Assembly: GCF_003711515.1 (NCBI RefSeq) | Contig: NW_021167081.1 | Coordinates: forward strand, 3,094,483 to 3,158,482 | Source: Sodiomyces alkalinus F11 | Taxonomy: Eukaryota; Ascomycota; Sordariomycetes; Glomerellales; Plectosphaerellaceae | Direction: 5' to 3' | DNA length: 64,000 bases | Shown here: in pieces, positions 1-9,635 of the stretch | Layout: the number at the start of each line of letters is the position of its first letter | Position numbering within the stretch: the first letter of the stretch is position 1 | Notes under the pieces: model-generated | Told to the model about the DNA's origin: nothing | Databases searched by the model: none | The model's input: the letters and a program-made list of their open reading frames with translations, nothing else | Position numbers and translations under genes: made by a program

Positions 1-339
1 TAGTGTAGTGGTTATAATTATAGTTGTATATAGAAATAGTAGTAGAGTGACCCCGTTTAAATCGTATAAATTAGATTACTTTACGATCGGAAGACACGCC
101 TATTAACCACGGGCGCGTAATAAGAGTAAAATCGATAAAACCTCCGAGATAGAGATTATAACTACCGCCTCCCTCCCGGAATACTATTATAGCGGCACCG
201 TAATACCGGCGCCGCGGTACGACTAGAAGAATCGTAGGGTAGCGTTATTCTATCCTCGACTATATAGAATTCGTAACGGACCTATATTTCGTAATATAAG
301 TATTCACCCCCCCCCCCCTCCCCCCCCCGAAGGCAGGAT
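1..339. other. RIPped sequence without recognisable gene
   Basis: TA-rich sequence with CpA/TpG almost eliminated. No readable protein was found. It contains an interrupted C homopolymer at about 307-328. It may be the 5' part of the LINE that follows or flanking DNA; the boundary cannot be placed. Confidence 0.5.
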
Positions 340-359
340 ATAACATAGAACTAATATAA

Positions 360-1620
360 GACTAAAAGAGGATTACCGCGCCCCTTAGAACTAAAAGTAG
401 CTAAGATTAAGGCAGAAATTTAGGCCTTACTAGGTAATAAGAACACGATTAAGGAGGTTATAAAGCTAGTAAAGGAATTAATTACGATATATAATACTCG
501 TAACGACGCCGGTATAATACTATTAGTATACCTATACGCTTTTATCCGCTAAGTTAGCCGAGAGAAGCTCCGAAAAGATATAAGCGGTATAAAAAAGTCT
601 TAGGCTAATATTATAGCCTAGGCTCCCGTGGCGGTACCACCACGGGACCTCGCCCCCCTTAAAATAATCCCCGTTAAATATTACTAGGAATTGATTGTCT
701 ATTAAGGAACCCTCCCCAAAGACTAGCCCCTTAAAGCTAGGACCCTAAAGGAAATTATCTAAGCTATAAACGCTATAATTACCCGATACGATACCGTAAC
801 GGTATAGAAGCTACTTAGCGGAGATATCTACCTTACCTTTACTAAAGGGGTATAGTGGTAGGTTACTTATAAGGAGTAATAGGTTAAGAAGGCCTTTAGT
901 AAAGAAGCCGCCTTAGCCATATATACCTACTCTACGCTTAATAAGGCTATCACTTAGGAGGTCCTTAACGACCTATCCGAAAAAGACCTACTAGTATTCT
1001 TATAAGACACGAATCCTAAGGCTAACATCCTCTAAGTAAGATAGCGAGCACCCCGCCGCGGTACTAATAGGGTAACACTTCTCCTTATCGAAGCGGCTTC
1101 CCTAAAAGGGGTAATAAGCCTTATCCGGAATAACCTCCTTTTTAAGGGGGGTAGCTATAGCTATAAACTATGTAATACTAATCTTAGCCTCCTAAGGCAT
1201 TATAAGTATCTATACCTCGGCTATAAGGCTACTAGCTACCCAATAATAAACAGAGTATACCGCTACTATGCTAAGCCCGAATCGGTATATTTATAAGGCC
1301 TAAGATGCTATAACGCTATAGCCCCTAAGCGCCCCCGCCGCTATACCGCTTATACCAGAGATTATAATGCTTTTAACGATTTATACTAGCTGTTAAAAAA
1401 AGAGGCTAAGAAAACCCGCGAAGCATATAAGTACCGAGCTAGGGATTTTAATATTACCCGCTAGACTAAAGCGGTATATCTATAGTAGCTGTAGAATTTC
1501 TCCCTACTTATTATCTCCTAGGACTAGTACTATCCCCGCCGTAGGGGTAAAGGACGCCCCCTGCAAAGAACTAAAGGTTAGGAGGGCTCCCCGATACCGG
1601 GCCTAATAAGCGCCTATATA
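360..1620 (+). pseudogene. LINE1 ORF1 (Gag-like, zinc knuckle) remnant
   Basis: ORF1 of non-LTR elements encodes an RNA-binding chaperone. Here, around 1,195-1,300, the frame reads LGYKATSY followed by RVYRYYAKPESVY. With Y standing for RIP-mutated Cys/His codons (TGT or CAT to TAT), the spacing resembles consecutive zinc knuckles. A basic segment (LLKKEAKKTREAYKYRARDF) follows at about 1,390-1,450, as at the C-terminus of fungal LINE Gag proteins. Many TAA/TAG codons interrupt it. One knuckle does not fit the CX2CX4HX4C consensus perfectly, so the assignment rests mainly on context upstream of the endonuclease. Confidence 0.5.
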
Positions 1621-1779
1621 GTCCCCCGCAGGGCTAATAAGGTACCGTAATAAGAGCCCTAGAGTTAGACCCCGGTTATACCGGGCACGTTATCTTAACC
1701 CCCCCTCCCTTTTAACTAATAAGTATCTATATTCTTTTATAGAATAGAGGGAGAAGTTCGGCGCGGAAGGAGCTCCCGC

Positions 1780-2900
1780 TCCGGTACCGTGCCGAGTATA
1801 ATATAATAGCGATCCAGGAACCCGGCCTTAACCCCTTTATAATAGCCCGGCCTACCCATCGTAAAGGGTATACTAATTAGTCTAGGGAGGAGGCCATATC
1901 CTCCTATATATATATAAAAGATACCCGCTATATAAGTACACGTAGCGGGCCTATTATACCGCCTACGCAGTTATATTCGGGACTAATAATAACACCCTTA
2001 TAATCTAGTAAATTTACTTAGAGAACTACTAGTTAGCTAGGACGCTCTAGAATACGCCCTTATTGGATATACTCGATACGGTACCGCTATAAGGCCGATA
2101 TATTCTTATAGGAGACTTGAGCTTATACTACCCCCTTTAGTTATAGCTACCGCGTTACTACCCTCGGGCTAACGCCCTCCTTAACTTTATAACCCGTTAG
2201 AATCTGGACTTAATTACCCCGCCCGGAATTACTATATAGTACCGCCCGGGCTGGCGCGCTAGTATTATCCACCTTATATAGGTAATATAACGGCTCCGCT
2301 ACGACTATAACGGCCCCGATAAGACCGTTATCGGATTAGACCACTATATATAGATAGCCTAGATCTATATAGTACTTAATACTATAGCGGTATCGCTATA
2401 GGCCCCGGGACCGGCCTACGTAGGTCTAAAAGGATTTTAACTTTATATAGGTTCCCCAACTCGCCGCTGTATAGCTATATTAGGCCGGCCCTCTTATAAT
2501 AGCCGAAAAGATTAATATAGTACTTAATACCCTAATCGATAACCTTACAGCCTTAGCTTATAGGGTAATACCCCGGCGCTATACTAATACCCCCGGACTC
2601 TTAACTACCACTTAGTAGAACACGGAGCTAACCGCTCTTACTTAGGAAGTAAGACGTCTTTACCATAGATATATATCTAGGAAGTCCCGGAACCGATAGG
2701 ATAAGTTCTAGAAAGCGGAGAGGTGCCGAGATAAGGCCGTGGCGGTAATAAAGTGGCTATACTAGTAATACCTGCTTTACTTAACTACGAAGAACAATAA
2801 CCTCCTCTAGCGATTATAGAAATAGGTATAGACTAAAAAGGGAGCACCGCTAAACCCCTTATCGGTACCGCTACTATACCAGGACGATAACGATAAACTA
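1780..2900 (+). pseudogene. LINE1 ORF2 fragment: AP-endonuclease (EEP) domain
   Basis: Apurinic-type endonuclease that nicks target DNA for target-primed reverse transcription. At 2,111-2,137 the frame reads GDLSLYYPL, matching the family motif GDFNxHHPxW with RIP changes. The following block (about 2,165-2,280) reads RANALLNFI, LDLITPPGI and ASIIHLI, matching the LL..L...LxLLTPPGxxT...xSTIDLxF region. GLDHY at about 2,333-2,346 corresponds to the GSDH motif. It continues into the linker before RT (from about 2,590), but RT itself is absent. Non-functional because of multiple stops. Confidence 0.7.
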
Positions 2901-3160
2901 GTTATTATACACGTGAAGAAAGCTAAAGTCCTTAACCGGAAGTTACCCCCCCCCCCCCTCCCCTTACCGCCCTTTGGCCTTTAGGCGTAGAATTTCCCCA
3001 CGGATAGTATATCCGCCGCGGCTTATATTCCGATATTTTAATAGTTATTTATAGATCAACACGCTATATCGATGTAGCTAGATAGCTTCTTAATCGGTAG
3101 TAGTAAAAGTTAAAGGGTAGGTTTTTTACTTAGAAGTAAGATTCTTAATTATTAGATAAA

Positions 3161-3604
3161 GCGTAGTCAAAATCGTTATAAAATAGGTTACAATTAATTA
3201 AGGTAATTGTGTATAATTATTACTGTGTCGGACTGTTGGGGAACCGCTCCCAGCGTATTTTATATAGTGTAGATTCTGTAAGCGTCTACCTGGATTATAA
3301 TCTTAGCAATCCGGCCCGTTACGTAACCGAAAAGACTCTAGTCTATTCGATAGGTTTTCCCCTTTACAGATACTAAAGAAGGACCGTATAGCTTAAATAG
3401 GCACCTATAAATTAGATATATAGCGGAGTAAGACTAATAATAATAATAAAAGACCTTAAGATATAAGTTATAAGTAATTAATATTAATAATCTATAACTT
3501 TAGATCTAAAATCTTACTATAAAATATTCATCTAATATTAACTAAAGTTTTAAAAGCTATCTTTGGATAACGAAATTACGTAAATACAGAACTAAAGCTT
3601 ATAT
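3161..3604. other. RIPped AT-rich intergenic sequence
   Basis: Strongly AT-rich and CpA-depleted. No coding frame, LTR pair or RNA gene was recognised. Confidence 0.5.
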
Positions 3605-3667
3605 ACTATAATATAATATAATATAATATAATATAATATAATATAATATAATATATATATATATATA
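3605..3667. repeat. (ATAAT)n / (AT)n microsatellite
   Basis: About nine copies of a 5-bp ATAAT unit (about 3,606-3,652) pass into an (AT)n run to 3,667. It lies about 50 bp from the left border of the non-RIPped gene island. Confidence 0.95.
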
Positions 3668-3870
3668 GATAAAATAGGAGATATATATACTTTAATCTGA
3701 ATAGGCATCGCTATAAGCTTAGTCAAGGCGTACTAAGTAGAACGCGCTGATGCGCTGATATTATAGACATAGCACTCAAACACCCTGAGAAGTTAGTGCC
3801 TATGAGAAACCGTCTCTTGTCCTTGAACAAAGAGGGGGCGAAATTGCGTTGGGCAGTGGCTGCCCCAACG

Positions 3871-5555
3871 TCAGCCATGTTCGTAGAGTTCTTCATCCAC
3901 ACCCTCCAGCAGAGGTTTGACGGACGCGCCCATAGTTGTCCCATAACACCACTCATCTTCTTCCATGCTACCGTCGTCTCTAATCAGGTCTAACATGACC
4001 TGCGCGTTCCGCTTGATATCTTGTGGTCGATCAACGATCCGGCGATCCAGGATAAGAGCCTCGGCTGTTACCGACCAGATTTGTTGAAGAGTCGGCAGGT
4101 CGGCAAGAAGCTGCCGTATATGCTCGCGACCTGGCATGTCAATCTGCATGCCTCCAGAGAGGGCGGTACTGAACACGGGGTCGATATCATTGTCCAGCGG
4201 CCAGGAAGCTTCTTCGCCTTTCCCGGCCCGGGAAGTACGTGTCCCTGGGAATGTCGATTTCGTCGCCGCCTCTCTGGTTGCTGTGGGTTTCATCCGCCCT
4301 AAAATCATCAAACTCCTCCGTGGCTTTGACGATGACTCCGGAGGGTCCCTGGTAAGGCTGCTGTACCAAGAATCCACAGCCGCTCGCCGACTGTTGTAAC
4401 CCTTGATCTCCCAAAATCTTTCCACTTGACGAAGACCTCCCAGGCACAGAATAGCCACGTGAATCTCATCAGCTGGCTTTTCACGGAGGTAACCTCGCAG
4501 AGACCGCTCCACTCTACCGACATAAGATGGTGGGCGTAGGCGTCTGCAGAAAGAGGACACAACGAGGGGAAATATTTGGTGAACACGCAGAAGCGTTTGG
4601 CCATCGTACATATTCATGATTTGTGCCTCGATGGGGTTGAGCGTGAAGGGCACATGTCGCAAGCCGTAACCATCGTGCTCGAGAATATACTGAAGATGAA
4701 GCTTGCGATATATCTCGAAGAAATGCAACAAGGTGAACAGAAGAGGAATGAGACGACGTCGCATTCGTTCGTGGGACGGAGCGAACTCGAGGCGTTGCGG
4801 TTCAGTGGTTCGGAGGAATATCTCTTTGGTTATCCATTCGCACATTAAGAAAGACAGTTTCGCGGCGACATGAAGGCGATGCCACAAGCCACAGAGATGC
4901 TGAAAGTTGACGGTGGATGTATCAGAAGTTGGATAGAGACGACGAGCATAAGCCGGGACATGGTGATCGAGATGATATCGAACAATGGGTATTTCGTGGA
5001 ATCTCATAAGTGCGTACCAAGGCCTTGACGCGAGACGTACATTCAAGACATCGGCAAGTGGGAGTGAGGAAAGAATTTGTATCTGAAGCTCACTGGGCAG
5101 TGCGAAAAACAACCGCTCGAATGGTTCACTGTTTGGTTGTTAGGTTCATAACACTGCTCCATCGGAGCCTGCGGAAGGGAAAGAACCAGAGGGCGACCAT
5201 ACCTTTGAGGCTTTGTTGTTTGCCCGGAATGGTGTAGCTTTTGCGGCTCCCGTTGCTCAACAACTTGATTTTGTTTCCCGTTCAAAAGGGGTACCTTGGA
5301 CCGGAGACTAAAGAAGCGACCCCGGGGCTTCTGGTCTGAAGGACGTGGGCCATCATTCGCAGTCTCAGCTGCCTTGGAAGCACGAAGCGGGAGTATGAAC
5401 GTAGATGGTGGAATCTGCGAGGTCGGAAGAACGCATGAGTTTACCGGCGAGAACCCTGAACCCCGAGGATCCTGACTGGAGGAAGGTTCGCTAAGCTGGT
5501 TGAGCTTGGTGAAGTAACGCTCTGAGGCGAACTCAGTGATATGGGGTGGGTCCAT
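3871..5555 (-). CDS. F-box domain protein, two exons (5555..5203 and 5128..3871)
   Basis: Predicted 536-residue protein. F-box proteins bind Skp1 through an approximately 45-residue F-box and recruit substrates to SCF (Skp1-cullin-F-box) ubiquitin ligases. Exon 1 encodes residues 1-117, a Ser/Pro/Gln-rich and probably disordered tail. The splice falls inside codon 118 and restores the frame so the protein continues EPFERLFFALPSELQIQIL, then LPLADVLNVRLASRPW, a classic F-box (L-P-x-E-hydrophobic ... L..V...S..W) at about residues 119-165. The rest is Leu/Arg-rich without a recognised WD40, LRR or Kelch domain; a low-complexity S/T/R stretch lies near residues 380-425. The start ATG at 5555 has A at -3 and G at +4; the stop TGA is at 3873-3871. 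It is the only intact gene in the window. Its substrate cannot be inferred. Confidence 0.85.
5129..5202 (-). other. Intron of the F-box gene (74 nt)
   Basis: On the minus strand the donor is GTATGG (5202-5197), the branch-point-like CTAAC lies about 10 nt before the acceptor CAG (5131-5129), and the length is typical of filamentous fungi. Removing it joins ...CCTCAAAG to TGAACC, keeping the frame and bypassing an in-frame TAA just upstream of the F-box. The F-box reading frame otherwise lacks an ATG at its N-terminal side, which supports this model. Confidence 0.88.
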
Positions 5556-6590
5556 CCTGCTGGGCTGATGTGATGCGATCGTGCCGCCAAGGAGAATAGA
5601 GGGAATAATGTCATAGGTGTGTACAGAGCGTCCTTATTATGATTATGCCGGGGACGCCTGCAGCGCAAATGAAGAGACGACTGAGCAGAGCAGTCGCGGT
5701 CTACACATGACTGAGCATTGGAGCAATAGAAGGCGCCAGTGGAAATTCCAATGCAAAGGAGATACCGAAGAAATCAACCCATGCCCTTTTCTAATGCCCA
5801 CGGGATGGCAAAACGATAATGGCAGGCTCGGAGCTCAAACTGATGGAAGTAGGCGAAAGGTTTCGCTAGGCACTTAGACTGTACAAGTCTATTGTGATCG
5901 TTGCGGAGAGAACGGGGGACGGTTGGTCGCAAGTCCACTATAGACCGCAGGCGGATAATTCTGAGAGCTGACGGCTGGGTGCCTCGATTGATTGGGTTGG
6001 GTGATATGAAAATGTAGCCACGGGACGATCGCCAATGTCCCAAGCTCACCGTGCTGATGCTAGGGTGCTAAAAGAACCGACAACGGGTAAAAGATCCGTG
6101 AGCAGAGCGAGTAACGAGCGTCCGACACGTAGCAAGCAATGTGTGGTAGTCTTTGAGACTGGAGTCGATGACAGAACAGGGCAGAAGCTATTGACGACCT
6201 CGATGGACGATCCCATGAACAGCGAACTGCGGCCGAGAGGGGGGTGGTGGTGGCGTGTATGAAGGAGTTCTGGAAGAGGGGAGACGCGAGCCGATTGAGC
6301 GTGACTAGATGGGTACTGGATCGCTGGGGAATTCGAGGGTGTACGTGAATGGATAGTGCGAAAGATCATTCGGGGAAATAACGGAAAATATTCATGACCG
6401 ACCGAAAGAAACACCGCTATGGCGGAGAAGTCGACGCAAAGGGACTCTTGTCAAACCCGTACGATGGGCGAGTTTATGCCGCCTTGATCCACAGTGAAGA
6501 CGTGGAGTAGACAACGGACCGACTTGGTCTCCAGGATCTCGGTGTCACATAGCATGATATACAGGTCCTTATGCATGGGAGCACGGCAGA
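5556..6590. other. Upstream (promoter/5'UTR) region of the F-box gene
   Basis: Non-RIPped sequence 5' of the F-box start. Short ORFs on both strands here (longest about 122 codons) show no domain and look accidental. A second short gene cannot be excluded. No clear TATA box was seen close to the start. Confidence 0.5.
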
Positions 6591-6960
6591 TATAGTATTA
6601 AATAAGAATATCAACACATTATTCAGCCCTATAGAGGATAGTGCTCGGTATATAGTATATATATATATATATATATACATATACAGTCTATAAGAATTAA
6701 TAACTATATTAATACTTATATTATACATTATAAAGTCTATATTATATTAGATTTACAAATATTTTCATAAGTAATTTATATAAAAGGTTAATATAGAAAG
6801 TACGACTGAGACTTTTGGTTAGACTACTATTAAAGAAGATAAGATACATATTATAGTACTTATAGTTACATTTAGGTAGTACTTAACTTTTTTATAAACT
6901 ATTATCTAATTTTTTATTAGTATCTATCTTACTCTGCTATGCTATCTAACCTATAGGAGC
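6591..6960. other. AT-rich RIPped border sequence
   Basis: Very AT-rich, with an (AT)n run at 6,656-6,677. No gene seen. It forms the right-hand border of the gene island, mirroring the microsatellite on the left. Confidence 0.6.
6656..6677. repeat. (AT)n microsatellite
   Basis: About eleven AT dinucleotides in a row, close to the right edge of the non-RIPped island. Confidence 0.95.
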
Positions 6961-8446
6961 CTGGTCGGGGTATACGGTCCTTCCCGGGTAGCTCTAAAGG
7001 GAAAACCCTGGGGGAAAACCTCTATACTATTTCTTAGGTGGAGTAGTACCGCTATAGGGTCGATATAGCTCCGGTTCGTCTTATTTACGTATCCATAATT
7101 TGCCTCTAGGCTAGTATCTAACAGGGAAGGTAGCAGGCTAGGGCTTATAGGTTAGCCTAGCAGTCCGTTTATTGGGAAAAGTGAGGCCGGGGGACTACTA
7201 ACGGGTTATGGATCGGCCACTATTATAAGGCCCCCTTATACGGCCTCCCTACGTCCCCTAGGTGCCGATACTATTATTCCTTCTGCATAATAAATAAAAT
7301 AGGCAGGGTAGGCGCCTCCTACCTCCTTTAGGGATAAGTGCCTTCTATATCCGGTAGTAGGTAGGCTAAGGTAAGGCCCTGCCTTTAATTGTAAATAATG
7401 GGTACTTTATATTAATTACGTTCCTTTTTATTCCTCGTTTTCCTCCTTTATCTATATCGCTATAGCGTTTATTATACGGTTTTGCCCGCTATATTCCTAT
7501 CATTATTCCCGCGGGTATACCGCTTCGGTATCTTAGATAGCTAATTACGGCTTTTATAGCATTTTCCCCTTCTTTCTTCTATTTATAGAGTTAAATCGGT
7601 ATATAGTCTATAGCATAGCCTTTTAGTAATAGGGAGGCTTATAGCGTAGCTAGATTATAATAAAGCAATAGAACTAGCAATAGTAATAGCAATAGAGATA
7701 TAAGTAGTTCTATATTATAGTAGTGCCTTGGTAGTAATATACTAACTCTGGATGTAGATAGCGCCTTAAAAGGCCTCGTCTAAGGGTAAGTTTACTAATA
7801 AAAACAATAATAGGGACTATAAATAGGGCACTATTCGGCTTATACTATAGAAAAGTTAAAGTAGTCTTGGAGCAATGGCTTTACGGCTAATAGATTATAG
7901 TTATCTATATTACTATAAGCGGCTAGAATATAATCGTAAAGTCACGGTGGCTTATACTACTACTATAGAAATAGGGGTAGATTACTACTAGTATACTAAT
8001 AATCAGCGTTCTTATAAGGATATAAGTCTTTTATACGGTGGTAGCCCCGCTAGTATACTAATAGAAGTAGGTCTAACTAGGCGATAAGTCCTTTCCACTG
8101 CTAAGAATATATTTGTATAGAGGCCGCCGAAGACGGTATCGCTATAATAAGTTATTTCTTTTTGGCGCCGCTCTAGTGCCTTACTAATATTTGTGTAGGC
8201 TAAGGAGTGCCTAAAGGCGGCCCCCTTATCCTTTAGACGACCTATCTCTTAGGCGCTACTTTCCGGTCGCGGCTATAGCGGTACTTTATTAGTAGAAACA
8301 ATTAGCTAGGGTAACCGGTTGATTTGTGTAGGGGACTCTGCTGCTAAGGGGAAAGGGGTCGATATCGCGGAAGATTCGTGGAGTGGTTATATAGTATCTT
8401 GATTTTCGTAGACTCTTGAGTATAGGTAGTTCGAGTGAGTTTTTTG
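6961..8446. other. RIPped sequence, unidentified
   Basis: CpA-depleted but with many CpG and G/C-rich patches. One plus-strand frame between about 7,770 and 8,400 reads with only RIP-type stops (TAA/TAG), but in such DNA this is weak evidence of coding. No retroelement motif, transposase signature or LTR pair was recognised. Confidence 0.4.
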
Positions 8447-8546
8447 GGTGGTGGTTTTCGAGAGATCTAGTACCTCGTCGGTGATGGTTTTTGATAGATC
8501 TATTAACTGATTCGGTGATGGTTTTTGGTAGCTCTATTAACTAAGG
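8447..8546 (+). repeat. Three-copy tandem repeat, 33-34 bp unit
   Basis: Units at about 8,447-8,479, 8,480-8,513 and 8,514-8,546 share GGTGATGGTTTTTG...GATCTATTAACT. The third copy ends in AAGGGG. Copies 2 and 3 are the most alike. Confidence 0.8.
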
Positions 8547-8568
8547 GGAGTGAGTCTCTTAAGACTTA

Positions 8569-8815
8569 AATAATGACGGACTCTTCGAAGGAGAGTAGGC
8601 TAGAATAATAACGGCAGACTTAGCTATATAATAACGGACTCTCGGAGATTAGTCTAATAATAACGGCGAGGCCGAAGAATAATAATAGCAGTGAGGCCGA
8701 AGAACAATAACAGCGGTAAGACCGAAGACCATTAACGGTAGTAAGGCCGAAGAATAATAACGGACTCTTCGAAGGAGTAGTCTAATAATAATAGCTAGGC
8801 CGAAGAATAATTGTA
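8569..8815 (+). repeat. Minisatellite with 25-bp unit ending GGCCGAAGA
   Basis: Consecutive 25-bp units at 8,679-8,703, 8,704-8,728 and 8,729-8,753 end in (GG/GA)CCGAAGA, preceded by a 22-bp variant. A second motif, AATAACGGACTCTTCGAAGG or close variants, flanks the array near 8,573 and 8,757. The differences between copies are mostly C/T and G/A, consistent with RIP. A 25-bp unit would shift the frame each repeat, so a protein-coding role is unlikely. Confidence 0.8.
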
Positions 8816-9227
8816 AGGATAGTATAGTATCACGCTATAAACGATGTAGTCTAGATATAGTATAAATAGTAGATGAATTATAAAAGGACTAGCTAAGTAG
8901 ACCGACCTTGCCGTGTCTACGATATCTCTAGGGCTATAGCGCTACTATATAGCTAAAAGTCATGTAACCGCCTATTAGTGTGGCTCTCGATATATATACG
9001 CCTTCCGAAATATCATAACGTCCTTCTTATAAAATATAACTCTATTCGTTCCCCTTTTAATATAAAGTTATAGCTATAGTGTTTAGTAGTGCCATTATTA
9101 TTGCCTGTTATATTCCCTAGATATATAGAATCGGGTATATATAATAGCCTAAAGCTTAGAATTCGTCTCTTAAATACTATACTCCCGCTTAACGCCTTAA
9201 CGGCTACAGTCACGAGTATCCGTCTGT
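8816..9227. other. RIPped sequence, unidentified
   Basis: AT-rich. Short ORFs on both strands between 9,013 and 9,349 overlap each other antiparallel and show no domain. Nothing else was recognised. Confidence 0.4.
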
Positions 9228-9546
9228 ACCCGTGCCACGCTCCACTTATTTTGGTTCGTCTAGCACTGACTAGCTATAAGCTGGTACTGGACAGTTATAT
9301 GGCCAGCATAGCTATATCGCCACTTGCTTCTCTACCCGCTAAAACTTAAGTAATAACTACTATATTTTTACTATTAAGTAATATACCAATAAAGTAACTA
9401 TATAGAAAGTTTTAGCTAAATCGCTTTAGTCTTAGCGGATAGAGAAGTAAGTGGCGATATAATAGTCCTGGCCGTATAACTGTCCAGCACCAGCGTATAG
9501 CTGGTGAGTGCTAAACGAACCAAAATAGGTGGGGCGTGGCACGGGT
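9228..9546. repeat. Foldback inverted repeat (MITE-like / paired TIRs)
   Basis: The left arm (9,228-9,344) is repeated in inverted orientation at 9,410-9,546, separated by about 65 bp. Shared blocks include CCCGTGCCACGC, ACTTATTTTGGTTCG versus CGAACCAAAATAGGT, the GTACTGGACAGTTATA-type block and the inner CTAAAAC/GTTTTAG. The right arm carries an approximately 20-bp extra segment near its inner end. Related flanks (GAGTATC...; GATACTC...) suggest the repeat once extended outward to about 9,205 and 9,625, with an insertion on the right. It could be a palindromic MITE or two TIRs of a Tc1/mariner-Fot1-like element head to head. Confidence 0.8.
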
Positions 9547-9635
9547 ATTATCTCGTATAGCTGGTTAATCTAGTCTGTTATAGCTATTATAGCTTATATT
9601 ATCTACCCGTGATACTCGTCGGCTGTCTTCGTATA

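Larger units (their letters stand above)
340..3160 (+). mobile_element. LINE1: RIP-degraded Tad-like non-LTR retrotransposon, RT missing
   Basis: The plus strand reads, with many RIP stops, through a zinc-knuckle ORF1-like segment and then an AP-endonuclease domain, the order found in fungal Tad1-type LINEs. After the endonuclease there is the charged linker normally preceding RT (about 2,590-2,900), but no RT motifs (GxPQGSP, xxDD) follow. The sequence instead passes a C-tract at about 2,946-2,963 and fades into AT-rich DNA. The element is thus internally deleted or 3' truncated. No poly(A) tail or target duplication could be placed, so both ends are approximate. Confidence 0.65.
3716..6590. 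other. Non-RIPped single-copy island holding the F-box gene
   Basis: Base composition and dinucleotides change abruptly at both ends. Inside, CpA and TpG are frequent and codon use is normal for a GC-moderate ascomycete; outside they are nearly absent. The island holds one gene with its flanks. The borders are judged by eye at about 3,715 and 6,590. Confidence 0.8.

Noticed and set aside
4021..4848. Several 86-98-codon ORFs inside the F-box gene on both strands
   Set aside because: Overlap the main 536-residue frame, have no domain, and lack splice or start context.
5112..5112. F-box protein starting at the TTG at 5112
   Set aside because: A non-ATG start is not needed: an intron with GTATGG, CTAAC and CAG joins an upstream ATG exon in frame.
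5441..6414. Short minus-strand ORFs (75-122 codons) upstream of the F-box gene
   Set aside because: No domain, overlap each other in different frames, and better explained as 5' flank; a small gene cannot be formally excluded.
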